The notes beneath the pieces are model-generated. The model ran no database searches, was not told the DNA's origin, and saw nothing but the letters and a program-made list of their open reading frames with translations. A DNA stretch of 59,128 nt. Origin: Blautia hansenii. GTDB taxonomy: Bacteria > Bacillota > Clostridia > Lachnospirales > Lachnospiraceae. The stretch lies in assembly GCF_013304445.1 (NCBI RefSeq), contig NZ_JAAITA010000017.1:1-59128 (forward strand), given 5' to 3'. Shown one piece after another: positions 1 to 13,776 of the stretch. The position numbers were made by a program, and so were the translations under genes. Position 1 is the first letter of the stretch. Each line of letters opens with the position of its first letter.

Positions 1-76
1 AAAATGTAAAAGAATTTTCGATTCATGTGTTCTACTGTTCAGTTATCAAGGTTCCTGTCGTTTTGACAGCTTTGAT

Positions 77-105
77 ATTCTATCATATCTCTTTCAGCTT
101 GTCAA
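77..105 (-). promoter_or_regulatory. Outward-facing sigma-A promoter, copy 1 of 3
   Basis: On the minus strand this reads TTGACA (100-105), a 17-base spacer and TAGAAT (77-82). It is the copy closest to the left edge. The transcript would run off the window through a leader (about 1-70) whose minus strand contains CCTTGATAACTGAACAG, a motif type common just upstream of 16S rRNA genes in Firmicutes. Promoter elements are seen directly; the rRNA target is inference because the gene lies outside the window. Confidence 0.85.
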
Positions 106-169
106 GAACTTTTTTAAAAAGTTTTTTCAGCCATTTGGCTGAGCTGTTCTTTTTTTCGACAGCCATACC

Positions 170-198
170 AGATTATCACATCTGTATCGCTTTGTCAA
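170..198 (-). promoter_or_regulatory. Outward-facing sigma-A promoter, copy 2 of 3
   Basis: The minus strand reads TTGACA (193-198), a 17-base spacer and TAATCT (170-175). The -35 box and the bases upstream of it (GTTCTTGACAAAGC) nearly match the other two copies, so the three look like duplications of one promoter unit. Tandem strong promoters of this kind are typical of rRNA operons. Confidence 0.85.
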
Positions 199-270
199 GA
201 ACTTTTTAAAACTTTTTTATCGACCGAAGTCGTCTTTCAAAGTTTCTTTGTCGCTCACAGCAACTTTTAT

Positions 271-299
271 AGATTATCATATCTTCAATCGCTTGTCAA
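271..299 (-). promoter_or_regulatory. Outward-facing sigma-A promoter, copy 3 of 3
   Basis: The minus strand reads TTGACA (294-299), a 17-base spacer and TAATCT (271-276). It starts just downstream of the tRNA-Ser gene, so tRNA readthrough and this promoter would feed the same leftward transcription unit. No protein gene is visible in 1-340; the stretch is promoter and leader DNA. Confidence 0.85.
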
Positions 300-340
300 C
301 AACTTTCCAAAACTTTTTTTGTGACAGCAGAGCTGCCAGC

Positions 341-427
341 GGAGAAAGAGGGATTTGAACCCTCGCACGGCGCGAACCGTCTACACCCTTAGCAGGGGCG
401 CCTCTTCAGCCACTTGAGTATTTCTCC
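341..427 (-). tRNA. tRNA-Ser (anticodon GCU)
   Basis: The minus strand folds into an 87-base cloverleaf with a long variable arm, as expected for a class II serine tRNA. The acceptor stem is GGAGAAA paired with TTTCTCC. The anticodon loop CTGCTAA gives GCU, reading AGC and AGU serine codons. The T loop is GTTCAAATC. CCA is not encoded. It is followed downstream (leftward) by the three tandem promoters. Confidence 0.95.
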
Positions 428-480
428 AACGCCTGAATAAGTAATTTATTCAATTTGCCTGCTCTATGTGAGCAAAATTG

Positions 481-510
481 ATTATACCTTACCAGACGCT
501 TATCTGTCAA
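481..510 (-). promoter_or_regulatory. Promoter of tRNA-Ser
   Basis: Consensus elements on the minus strand: TTGACA (505-510), an 18-base spacer and TATAAT (481-486). The -10 box ends about 54 bases before the tRNA. It begins just beyond the stop codon of the upstream beta-galactosidase gene. Confidence 0.85.
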
Positions 511-529
511 TCACTTTTTTACTTTTTTT

Positions 530-2584
530 TTACTTTTTTATTTCTTTTTCTTTTTTTAATATCACTGTACCGAATTTATGCAGGGTTCCTCTATATTTTT
601 CGCCCCAGGACGTGTACATTTCTGTTGAAAGTGGGAGTTCTATATCCTTGTCTGAAAAATTCTGTATGAAAATATAAACAGCTTTTTCATTCTCTCTGCT
701 GCTGATTTCAATTTCCACAGGAATATCTTCCATAAAGAGAGGAATGTTACATTCCTTTACAATCTTTCTGTACAAGTCGTCATAAAACTGCTGTTCCATA
801 TCGGCACAAATATAGTATGCGTTGCCTTTTCCATAGTGATTTTCTGTCAATACAGGCATTCCCTTATAAAAATCTTCTCCATATACAAAATGTGCTTTTG
901 CTCCCTGAAGCTTTACCAATTCACAGAGGTGTGTGCATTGGTATTCCTGCTGCATATTTACAGCCTCTGCAGGCTGTTTTCCCGGATTGCAGAACACGGC
1001 TCGGTTGGATTCCCAGTCATAGAGCCCGTCAATTTCCATGCTGCGCACTCCCATAACATCCATTAACCCATGCGGGGTTCCTTCCAGAAAACATAAGTCC
1101 GTGGAATCCACAATGCCGGACCAGTATGTCATAATAAACCGGCCTCCATTTTCTGTAAACCTGCGGACTTTCTCCTCAAATCCTGCGCGGAACATATAAA
1201 GCATAGGTGCAGCTACAATTTCATAACCCTCTAGTTCCTGCTCCATATCTATTACATCTACATCCAGTCCCAGTTTGCGGAACGCACTATACGATTTTTC
1301 TACCGTTTCTTTATAATACAATCCCTGATTTCGCGGTCCCTGGGCATTTTCCATGGCCCAGCGGCTCTCCCAGTCATATACAACAGCCACTTTTGCATAG
1401 GTATTACAGCCTGCAATTTCCTTTATCTTTGCCAGACTGTCTCCTACTTCTGTCACTTCTCTAAATACACGGGTATCCTCTCCCCCATAATGGTCAATGA
1501 CTGCTCCGTGAAACTTTTCGCTGGAACCTCTGCTCTGGCGAAGCTGGAAATACAATACGCCATCCGAGCCATGTGCCACAGCCTGCATAGATGCCGCATG
1601 AAGCATACCCGGTTTTTTCAGCTTACTAACCGGCTGCCAGTTGGTTGCAGAGGGACAACTTTCCATAAGTAGAAAAGGTTTCTTCTGAATACTCCTCATA
1701 ATATCATGCTGCATACCACTGTCCATAGCAGTAAGATATTCTGCTTTTTTATGCCACTGGGGATAATTGTCCCAGGAAATAAAGTCCACAGTATCTTTAA
1801 ATTTATGGTAATTCAGCCCCTGGTAATCATACATCATATTTACTGTGGTTGGCTTATTGGAACCTGCGTCCCGGATAGCCTGAATTTCATGTTCTGTGAA
1901 ATCAACGGTTCTGTCCGTGACAAAACGCTTCCAATCCAGATTTAGTCCGTGCAGGGCAGATTCTCCCCTGTCAGACGGACTTTCTATCTGTGAAAAATCC
2001 TGATATATATGACTCCAGAAAGTAGTTGCCCAAGCTTTGTTTAAGTTTTCAACCGTTTTATATTTTTCCTTCAGCCACTTGCGAAACTCTTCCTGACACA
2101 GAGGGCAGTGACATTCTCCTCCGTACTCATTGGAAATATGCCAGGCTATGACTCCCGGATGATTTCCAAACTGTTGTGCCAGCTTTGTATTGATGATTCT
2201 GACCTTTTCCCTGTATACGGGGGAGGTATAGCAGTGATTATGCCTTCCCCCGAACAGATTTCTGTGACGGTCTGCCTCTACCCGCAGCACTTCCGGATAT
2301 TTATCTGCCATCCACTTTGGCCGGGCGCCGGAAGGTGTGGCCAAAATCACAGAAATATCATTTTCATATAACCGATTAATAATTTCCTGCATCCATGCAA
2401 AATGAAACTCCCCCTCATGAGGTTCCAAAACGGCCCAGGAAAAAATGCCCAGTGATACTTCGTTAATTCCTGCTTTTTTAAAATATGCAATATCTTTTTC
2501 CAGTATTTCCGGGAAATCCAGCCATTGTTCCGGATTATAATCACCCCCGTGAATCATTTTTCCGAACTGAACGTCTTTTTTCAT
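530..2584 (-). CDS. Beta-galactosidase, glycoside hydrolase family 42
   Basis: This 684-residue enzyme hydrolyses terminal beta-galactosides in the cytoplasm; no signal peptide is seen. It has the GH42 layout: an N-terminal catalytic barrel, a trimerisation domain and a small C-terminal beta domain. The acid/base glutamate is E153 in WHISNEYGG and the nucleophile is E308 in LLMESCPSATNW. C118, C158, C160 and C163 reproduce the zinc-binding cysteine cluster of the family. It begins 11 bases after the GH2 gene and is surely cotranscribed with it. GH42 enzymes often prefer galacto-oligosaccharides over lactose, so the two enzymes may divide substrates. Function is established for the family; the preferred substrate is not visible here. 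Confidence 0.95.
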   Translation of the reverse strand: MKKDVQFGKMIHGGDYNPEQWLDFPEILEKDIAYFKKAGINEVSLGIFSWAVLEPHEGEFHFAWMQEIINRLYENDISVILATPSGARPKWMADKYPEVLRVEADRHRNLFGGRHNHCYTSPVYREKVRIINTKLAQQFGNHPGVIAWHISNEYGGECHCPLCQEEFRKWLKEKYKTVENLNKAWATTFWSHIYQDFSQIESPSDRGESALHGLNLDWKRFVTDRTVDFTEHEIQAIRDAGSNKPTTVNMMYDYQGLNYHKFKDTVDFISWDNYPQWHKKAEYLTAMDSGMQHDIMRSIQKKPFLLMESCPSATNWQPVSKLKKPGMLHAASMQAVAHGSDGVLYFQLRQSRGSSEKFHGAVIDHYGGEDTRVFREVTEVGDSLAKIKEIAGCNTYAKVAVVYDWESRWAMENAQGPRNQGLYYKETVEKSYSAFRKLGLDVDVIDMEQELEGYEIVAAPMLYMFRAGFEEKVRRFTENGGRFIMTYWSGIVDSTDLCFLEGTPHGLMDVMGVRSMEIDGLYDWESNRAVFCNPGKQPAEAVNMQQEYQCTHLCELVKLQGAKAHFVYGEDFYKGMPVLTENHYGKGNAYYICADMEQQFYDDLYRKIVKECNIPLFMEDIPVEIEISSRENEKAVYIFIQNFSDKDIELPLSTEMYTSWGEKYRGTLHKFGTVILKKEKEIKK

Positions 2585-2595
2585 AAATACTCCTA

Positions 2596-5686
<3,091 letters not shown>

Positions 5687-5744
5687 CTTTTGTTGTATGA
5701 TATGTTTAGCTAAATAATATAACATTTTGAAACAGGAGATTCTT

Positions 5745-6557
5745 ATGCCTATTTATTTCAGAAACACCCCTGTAAAACAGCCTTTCCTGTTTGATTCCAT
5801 AGGATATGACTGGTATCAGGAGCCTATGAACCGTCCCAAGGGATATCCTCATTTTCATTACCTGCAAACCGAGCAGGGTATGGGACAAATACATATTCAG
5901 GGAAAACATTACACGCTGAATCCGGGAGAGGGGCTGTTTATCGCCCCTTTTGTGGGACATTCTTATCAGAGCATTTCAAAGGAAGAATGGCACACCTGCT
6001 TTTTTACTCTAACCGGAACTCTGGAAAGCAGTATCGGCAGGCTTTTGGACAACCAGCAGATTATTTGTGTCGAAAAAGAACTGGGAACTCTTCTGCGAAA
6101 GGAAATTGTCCGCATAGCGGGAAAATTTGAAACTCTTCCTGTAGATGCAAAATCCCTTTCTGTAGACTGTTACAGCCTTTTGATGCATTTCGTAGATGGC
6201 GGATACACCAAAGACTTGGAAAAAGAGGTTCTTTACAAACGTTATGTGGAGCCTGTGTTAAAGAGAATTGAAACAGATTATGCCTCAGAACTGACCATAC
6301 AGGAATTAAGTCAACAGGTATATGTCACACCACAGTATCTCTCCCGTCTGTTTCGCCGCTTTCTGGACTGCTCTGCCTATGAATATCTGACAGCCTGCCG
6401 CATTAATAAAGCTAAGGAACTGCTGTTGACAGACAACAGCCTGGAGATACAGGAAATTGCCATTCGTACAGGATTTTCCGATGCCAGTCATTTCATTGCC
6501 ATGTTTAAAAAGGCAGCAGGATTTACGCCCCGTGAATTCCGAAAAATTAACGGCTAA
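5745..6557 (+). CDS. AraC-family transcriptional regulator of the beta-galactosidase operon
   Basis: A 270-residue DNA-binding regulator. The first ~80 residues form a cupin-like sensor domain (PHFHYLQ, LNPGEGLFIAPFVGHSY), which in this family binds a sugar. The last ~100 residues carry the two AraC helix-turn-helix motifs (TIQELSQQVYVTPQYLSRLF and EIQEIAIRTGFSDASHFIAMF). I chose the ATG at 5745 because AGGAG lies six bases upstream; an in-frame TTG at 5727 lacks such a site. Divergent orientation to lacZ suggests local control of the galactosidase genes, probably as an activator. Ligand unknown. It runs against the direction of replication, unlike its neighbours. Confidence 0.9.
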   Translation: MPIYFRNTPVKQPFLFDSIGYDWYQEPMNRPKGYPHFHYLQTEQGMGQIHIQGKHYTLNPGEGLFIAPFVGHSYQSISKEEWHTCFFTLTGTLESSIGRLLDNQQIICVEKELGTLLRKEIVRIAGKFETLPVDAKSLSVDCYSLLMHFVDGGYTKDLEKEVLYKRYVEPVLKRIETDYASELTIQELSQQVYVTPQYLSRLFRRFLDCSAYEYLTACRINKAKELLLTDNSLEIQEIAIRTGFSDASHFIAMFKKAAGFTPREFRKING

Positions 6558-6612
6558 AAACAGGAAAGCGAAACCACAGTGTACAATCTGCGGTTCCGCC
6601 TTCCTGTTTTCT
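6556..6612. terminator. Bidirectional intrinsic terminator
   Basis: A long imperfect hairpin has arms CAGGAAAGCGAAACCACAG (6561-6579) and CTGCGGTTCCGCCTTCCTG (6588-6606). It is preceded by an A run and followed by TTTTCTTTATTTT. The A run becomes a T run on the other strand, so the element can end both the AraC gene (stop at 6557) and the convergent acyltransferase gene (stop at 6613). Confidence 0.85.
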
Positions 6613-7329
6613 TTATTTTCCTTCATTCTCCTGAATGACTTTTTCAATGCGCCGTTTTACTTCTGCGGCAATCTCCACGGTCTTCATATCCTTGTACTCT
6701 TCATACAGCATAGGTTGCAGAATATGAACCTGTACCTTGATTTTCTCTATGGATTTCGTGTCAAAAGACTTGTAAGAGTCAATCAGAGCCACCGGAACAA
6801 TGGGACATCTGGCTTTCGTAGCGCTTTTAAAGCTTCCCCCTTTAAATTCATGTACATGGTTGGGGTCCTTGGTCCTGGTTCCTTCCGGAAATATCAGGTA
6901 GTTCCTTCCCGATATAACTTCCTTTGTCACCTGCTGAATGACCTTCATGGACTGCCTTACATCTTCCCGGTCAATGGCATAGGCTTTCATACAGGCAAAT
7001 ACCTGCTTTAAGAACGGAATGTTCTGCACTTCTTTCTTCATGACCACAGAAAAGGGTCTGGGGCAGGCCTGCATAATGGCAAGCACATCAAACAGTCCCT
7101 GGTGATTCGGGAAAAGCATAAAGCCGTCCTCTTTCGGAATATTGTCCTGTCCATGAATGTCAATGACAATCCGTCCGCCCTTAATGGCGCGCCGGTCAAT
7201 AAAACGAAGCATTTTATAACGCTCTTCCTCTGTATACTTCTCTACATGCCTTGCATAGTAACACAATTTAAACCACATAAAGGGCACCAGCAAAATGTTG
7301 TATGCCACCATAAGTAATATTCGTTTCAC
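6613..7329 (-). CDS. Lysophospholipid acyltransferase family protein (PlsC-like)
   Basis: A 238-residue membrane-associated acyltransferase of the 1-acyl-sn-glycerol-3-phosphate acyltransferase family, which adds the second acyl chain in phosphatidic acid synthesis. The catalytic HX4D motif is H76-D81 in NHQGLFD and the substrate-binding motif is FPEGTRTKD near residue 150. An N-terminal hydrophobic stretch (residues 4-25) probably anchors it. The start is GTG with GGGAGAAAG upstream. The lipoprotein gene ends 12 bases upstream, suggesting one transcript. It may be plsC or a paralogue; a single window cannot decide. Confidence 0.88.
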   Translation of the reverse strand: MKRILLMVAYNILLVPFMWFKLCYYARHVEKYTEEERYKMLRFIDRRAIKGGRIVIDIHGQDNIPKEDGFMLFPNHQGLFDVLAIMQACPRPFSVVMKKEVQNIPFLKQVFACMKAYAIDREDVRQSMKVIQQVTKEVISGRNYLIFPEGTRTKDPNHVHEFKGGSFKSATKARCPIVPVALIDSYKSFDTKSIEKIKVQVHILQPMLYEEYKDMKTVEIAAEVKRRIEKVIQENEGK

Positions 7330-7341
7330 TGTCTTTCTCCC

Positions 7342-7923
7342 CTATCTGGACAATTCTTTAAACTTATTCTGCAGACTGTTCTCGTACTTTGGATTTTTTC
7401 TGATAAACGCCTCATATTCCTTTTCGTATTTCTTGTAGTCCTCTGTTTTCACAAATTCCTGATAATTTTCCCTGGATGCCTGGCTCATCTCGTCCGTCAC
7501 ATCTTTTGCCGGGACTGCATAATACTTCTTGTCCTTCTCCTTCACATAATAAAAGGACAGCGCCGGGACTTCCTGGATTTCTTTTTTTATCTCCACCTCA
7601 TAATTGTACCAGACGTAAACCAGCTTTTTCTTATCTGCTGTTCCAAGAGTATCTGCTTTTTCAAATTTTACTTTATCTGCCTCATGGGCTTCAAAATACT
7701 TCATGTTGTAGTTCATCTCTTTTTGCACGGCGTCATCTGTCTTCTTATCCAAATCCAGACCAAAGCACTTTTTTACCGCCTCCCCATCTTGATTCTGATA
7801 AGCGCTGATGAGAGATTTCACTACCGCTTCCGGTGTTTTATGGCTGACCTTTGTACCGCAGCCTGCGAACAGAATTGCAGTACAAAAAACTGTCCCCAAT
7901 ACCAACCCTCTTATTTTTCTCAT
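7342..7923 (-). CDS. Putative lipoprotein of unknown function
   Basis: A 193-residue exported protein. The N-terminus has a lipoprotein signal peptide: positive MRKIR, a hydrophobic core and lipobox LFAGC with C22 as the lipidated cysteine. The mature part has a segment (about 30-60) of the form TPEAVVKSLISAYQNQDGEAVKKCF, typical of small NTF2-like or DUF4878-type lipoproteins, followed by a charged, lysine-rich C-terminus. I do not recognise a specific function. It sits 38 bases downstream of gyrA and just upstream of the acyltransferase gene, so it may be read from the gyr transcript. Confidence 0.8.
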   Translation of the reverse strand: MRKIRGLVLGTVFCTAILFAGCGTKVSHKTPEAVVKSLISAYQNQDGEAVKKCFGLDLDKKTDDAVQKEMNYNMKYFEAHEADKVKFEKADTLGTADKKKLVYVWYNYEVEIKKEIQEVPALSFYYVKEKDKKYYAVPAKDVTDEMSQASRENYQEFVKTEDYKKYEKEYEAFIRKNPKYENSLQNKFKELSR

Positions 7924-7961
7924 CTGTATACTCTCCTAACTTCTCCAATATCTGAAACTTC

Positions 7962-10454
7962 CTATTCCTGCACCGGTGTCTCCCCTTCTGTTTCCTCTGC
8001 AGGTGTTTCTTCCTCTTTCTCTCTGACCTTAGCAATACTTGCAACCGTAATATCATCTTTTAAATCCATCAGTTTCACACCGGAGGTAATTCTTCCCAGA
8101 ATAGAAATTCCGTCACATTCCAGACGAATGATAATTCCCTCTGTAGTAATCATCATGATTTCATTGCCGCTGTTTACCGCTTTTACTCCGATGACATTTC
8201 CGGTCTTCTCCGTAATCTTATAGCACTTCACACCTTTACCGCCGCGGTTCTGACGGGTAAATTCCCCTATGGATGTTCTCTTTCCAAGTCCTTTTTCCGA
8301 TACAATCAGCAGATAGTCTCCCTGACAGGTAAGCTGCATACCGATAACCTCATCATCCTCAATGAGATTAATACCTCTTACACCCATGGAAACTCTTCCT
8401 GTGCTTCGGACATCATTTTCATGAAAGCAGATACACTGGCCGAACTTGGTTACCAGGATAATATCCTTTTTGTTGTCTGTAAACTTCACTTCAATCAGTT
8501 CATCATCTTCCCGAAGAGAAATAGCTGCCAGTCCTGTTTTTCTCACGTTGGCATAGTCTTCAATCGGAGTCTTCTTCACCAGACCGTTTCGAGTCGCCAT
8601 AAAGAGATAGCTTCCCGCCTTAAATTCCCGGATAGGAATAACTGCGCTAATCTTTTCATCCGGCTGTAACTGCAGCAGGTTGATAATTGCCGTTCCCCTT
8701 GCCGTACGGCTGGCTTCAGGAATCTCATAAGCCTTGATACGGTACACTCTTCCCGCATTTGTAAAGAACATGAGGAAGTGATGAGTGGTAGTCATCAGCA
8801 GTTCTTCAATATAATCGTCATCAATGGTGGACATTCCCTTAATTCCCTTGCCGCCTCTGTTCTGGCTGCGGAAATTGTCTACCGTCATTCTCTTAATATA
8901 GCCCAGTTTTGTCATGGCAATGACTGTATTTTCTCTTGGAATCAAATCCTCCATGGAAATATCAAATTCATCATATCCGATAGAAGTTCTTCTGTCATCG
9001 CCGTATTTGTCTGCAATGGTCAGAATTTCTTCCCGGATAACTCTCAGCAGCAGGTTTCTGTCTGCCAGAATTGCCTTTAATTCCTTGATTTTCATCTGCA
9101 GTTCGTTAAATTCCCTTTCCAGACGCTCACGCTCCATGCCGGTCAGCTGGTACAGACGCATGTTGACAATTTCCTGTGCCTGTACGTCGGAAAATTCAAA
9201 GGTTTCCATCAGAGTTTCCTTTGCTTCCACTCTTGTCTTAGATGCACGGATAATGCGGATAACCTCGTCAATTACATCCAGAGCCTTTAAAAGACCGGAT
9301 ACAATGTGGGCTCTTGCCTCTGCCTTATTCAAATCATACTGCGTTCTTCTGGTGACAACCTCTTCCTGATGTGCCAGGTAGTGTTTCAGCATTTCCAGAA
9401 GACTCATAACTTTAGGCGTATTGCCTACCAGCGCCAGCATAATTACGCCAAAGGTATCCTGCATCTGTGTGTGCTTGTAAAGCTGATTCAAAATGACATT
9501 GGCATTGGCATCTCTTCGCAGGGTAATACAGATACGCATACCTTCCCTGTTGGAATGGTCATTGATATCCGTAATACCGTCAATTTTCTTATCTCTTACC
9601 AGTTCTGCAATTTTTTCAATAAGTCTGGCTTTATTTACCATATACGGCAGTTCTGTGACAATAATCTGGCTCTTGCCGTTTGGCATGGTTTCAATATCCG
9701 TTACCGCACGGACTCTGATTTTTCCTCTTCCTGTCCGATAAGCTTCTTCTATGCCTCTTGTTCCCAGAATGGTTGCACCGGTAGGAAAATCCGGTCCCTT
9801 GACAATGGACAGAATTTCCTCTATCTCCGTCTCTCTGCCCTCTTCAATCTGGTTGTCAATGATTTTCACCACGGCCTGAATCACTTCCCGCAGGTTGTGA
9901 GGGGGAATGTTCGCCGCCATACCGACTGCAATACCGGAAGTTCCGTTTACCAGAAGGTTCGGGTATCTGGAAGGCAGCACCGTAGGTTCTTTCTCTGTTC
10001 CGTCAAAGTTCGGCACAAAGTCAATGGTATTCTTGTTAATGTCTGCCAGCATTTCCATGGAAATCTTGCTCAGACGTGCCTCTGTATAACGCATAGCCGC
10101 CGCACCGTCTCCGTCCACAGAGCCGAAGTTTCCATGACCGTCTACCAGCGGATAACGGGTAGACCAGTCCTGTGCCATATTTACCAATGCGCCGTAGATA
10201 GAACTGTCTCCATGAGGGTGATATTTACCCATGGTATCGCCGACAATACGGGCGCATTTTCTGTGTGGTTTATCCGGTCCGTTGTTCAATTCTATCATGG
10301 AATAGAGAATTCTTCTCTGTACCGGCTTCAGACCGTCTCGAACGTCAGGAAGGGCGCGGGAGGCAATAACGCTCATGGCGTACTCAATGTAGGATTCCTC
10401 CATTTTCTTCTGTAAATCTACTTCCTGAACCTTGTCAAAAATATTTTCTTCCAT
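7962..10454 (-). CDS. gyrA: DNA gyrase subunit A
   Basis: An 830-residue subunit of DNA gyrase, which introduces negative supercoils with GyrB. The catalytic tyrosine is Y123 in [10 protein letters not shown]. The C-terminal wrapping domain carries the GyrA box QNRGGKG (a second near copy follows), which separates gyrase from topoisomerase IV. The last ~25 residues form a glutamate-rich tail. In the quinolone-binding region [12 protein letters not shown] the serine (S84, E. coli S83) is present but the residue matching E. coli D87 is glycine. The start ATG has AAGGAGAAGC upstream. It lies 27 bases downstream of gyrB. Confidence 0.98.
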   Translation of the reverse strand: MEENIFDKVQEVDLQKKMEESYIEYAMSVIASRALPDVRDGLKPVQRRILYSMIELNNGPDKPHRKCARIVGDTMGKYHPHGDSSIYGALVNMAQDWSTRYPLVDGHGNFGSVDGDGAAAMRYTEARLSKISMEMLADINKNTIDFVPNFDGTEKEPTVLPSRYPNLLVNGTSGIAVGMAANIPPHNLREVIQAVVKIIDNQIEEGRETEIEEILSIVKGPDFPTGATILGTRGIEEAYRTGRGKIRVRAVTDIETMPNGKSQIIVTELPYMVNKARLIEKIAELVRDKKIDGITDINDHSNREGMRICITLRRDANANVILNQLYKHTQMQDTFGVIMLALVGNTPKVMSLLEMLKHYLAHQEEVVTRRTQYDLNKAEARAHIVSGLLKALDVIDEVIRIIRASKTRVEAKETLMETFEFSDVQAQEIVNMRLYQLTGMERERLEREFNELQMKIKELKAILADRNLLLRVIREEILTIADKYGDDRRTSIGYDEFDISMEDLIPRENTVIAMTKLGYIKRMTVDNFRSQNRGGKGIKGMSTIDDDYIEELLMTTTHHFLMFFTNAGRVYRIKAYEIPEASRTARGTAIINLLQLQPDEKISAVIPIREFKAGSYLFMATRNGLVKKTPIEDYANVRKTGLAAISLREDDELIEVKFTDNKKDIILVTKFGQCICFHENDVRSTGRVSMGVRGINLIEDDEVIGMQLTCQGDYLLIVSEKGLGKRTSIGEFTRQNRGGKGVKCYKITEKTGNVIGVKAVNSGNEIMMITTEGIIIRLECDGISILGRITSGVKLMDLKDDITVASIAKVREKEEETPAEETEGETPVQE

Positions 10455-10481
10455 TTAGCTTCTCCTTATTGTTCCGGGTTA

Positions 10482-12431
<1,950 letters not shown>

Positions 12432-12450
12432 TCACCGGTGATTTGGCGGT

Positions 12451-13533
12451 TTACGGACAATAAACATTTCCCTCAACCACTTTAAATATCTTATTTATGT
12501 GAAATCTTCTGTCAATAAAATCGTCCAGTCCCGTACAGGTTATCATCGTTTGCACCTGGCTGATACTGTTCAGAAGATAGTTCTGCCTGTTAGAATCCAA
12601 CTCGGACAATACATCATCCAAAAGAAGAATTGGCATATCCTTGATTTTTCTTTTCACCATATAAATTTCAGAAAGCTTCAGAGAAAGCGCGGCTGTCCGC
12701 TGCTGCCCCTGAGAACCGTATTTGCGGATGTCCATACCGTTTATCTTTACACACAGGTCGTCTCTGTGGGGACCTGTAGAAGTCATCTTAAAACGGCAGT
12801 CTTTTTCCCGGTTTCCGGAAAGCTCTGAAAGAAAATGTTCACTGTCTGTACTTGGCTCATAAATCAGTTCAATTTTTTCCTTTCCGCCGGTAATCTTGCT
12901 ATGTATTTCCTCAATAATGCCGTTCATCTCATCTAAAAAGGCTTTCCGCCCCTCAATCACTGCGCTGCCGTAGCTTGCCATCTGCTCGTCCCAGACCTCC
13001 AAAGTTGACATAAGAGACGGCTGAAAAGAAATATCCTTCAACAGCTTATTTCTCTGATTCAAAATCCGATTATAGCTGGAAAGGTTGGACAGATACAGTT
13101 TATTAAGTTGACATAATTCCAAATCCATGAACCTCCGGCGTTCACCTGGACCGTTTTTAATAATATTTAAGTCCTCCGGTGAGAAAAACACCAGATTCAG
13201 AATCCCAAAAAGCTCCCCGGCCTTTTTAATGGGAATCCCGTCAATGGCAATTCCCTTGGCCTTTGTCTTTTTCAGATGCATGTCAATTCTCCGGGAAATC
13301 CCGTTTTTGTTCACATACATACGGATATGGGATTCATCCGAGTCAAACTTTATCATCTCTCTGTCCTTGCTGCCTCTGTGAGATTTTGTGGTTCCGCACA
13401 GATAGACAGCTTCCAGAATATTGGTCTTTCCCTGGGCATTGTCCCCATAGAAAATATTGGTTCCTTTATCAAAATTCAGCGACAGCGTTTCATAATTTCT
13501 GTAATTCTTCAGCTCTATTGATTCGATATACAT
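12451..13533 (-). CDS. recF: DNA replication and repair protein RecF
   Basis: A 360-residue SMC-like ATPase that loads RecA at single-strand gaps together with RecO and RecR. The N-terminus YIESIELKNYRNYE is characteristic; Walker A is GDNAQGKTN near residue 30; the ABC signature region is GSQGQQRTAALSLKLSE; Walker B is ILLLDDVLSELD. Length fits the family. It lies between the S4-domain gene and gyrB, as in Bacillus. Confidence 0.97.
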   Translation of the reverse strand: MYIESIELKNYRNYETLSLNFDKGTNIFYGDNAQGKTNILEAVYLCGTTKSHRGSKDREMIKFDSDESHIRMYVNKNGISRRIDMHLKKTKAKGIAIDGIPIKKAGELFGILNLVFFSPEDLNIIKNGPGERRRFMDLELCQLNKLYLSNLSSYNRILNQRNKLLKDISFQPSLMSTLEVWDEQMASYGSAVIEGRKAFLDEMNGIIEEIHSKITGGKEKIELIYEPSTDSEHFLSELSGNREKDCRFKMTSTGPHRDDLCVKINGMDIRKYGSQGQQRTAALSLKLSEIYMVKRKIKDMPILLLDDVLSELDSNRQNYLLNSISQVQTMITCTGLDDFIDRRFHINKIFKVVEGNVYCP

Positions 13534-13555
13534 AGGCCACCCTTACTGCTTCCAA

Positions 13556-13765
13556 CTATTTTATAATTTTTACTTCCTGCCCCTGGTAAGAAAGCACGTC
13601 TCCATCGTAAAGTTTGCGTCCTCTTCGGGTATCCACTTCGCCATTTACCAGAACTTCTCCGTCCTGAATGACATATTTTGCTTCCACCCCGTCCTGCACC
13701 AGGTTTGCGGCTTTCAAAGCCTGACCTAATTTAATAAATTCATCGCGTAATTTAATAGTTTCCAT
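13556..13765 (-). CDS. yaaA: S4-domain RNA-binding protein (YaaA/RlbA type)
   Basis: A 69-residue protein made almost entirely of one S4 RNA-binding fold, with the pattern KLGQALKAANLVQDGVEAK followed by LVNGEVDTRRGRKLYDGD. Homologues at this position between dnaN and recF are widespread in Firmicutes and are linked to ribosome-associated RNA binding. AAGGAG precedes the ATG. The exact role is not settled. Confidence 0.92.
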   Translation of the reverse strand: METIKLRDEFIKLGQALKAANLVQDGVEAKYVIQDGEVLVNGEVDTRRGRKLYDGDVLSYQGQEVKIIK

Positions 13766-13776
13766 GTGTACTCCTT

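Noticed and set aside
513-560. T-rich run after the GH42 gene as a terminator
   Set aside because: The run is on the plus strand and encodes the lysine-rich C-terminus of the leftward gene; no stem precedes it in the right direction.
9306-10415. A 369-codon open frame on the plus strand inside gyrA
   Set aside because: Antisense to gyrA, with no family resemblance and no start signal.
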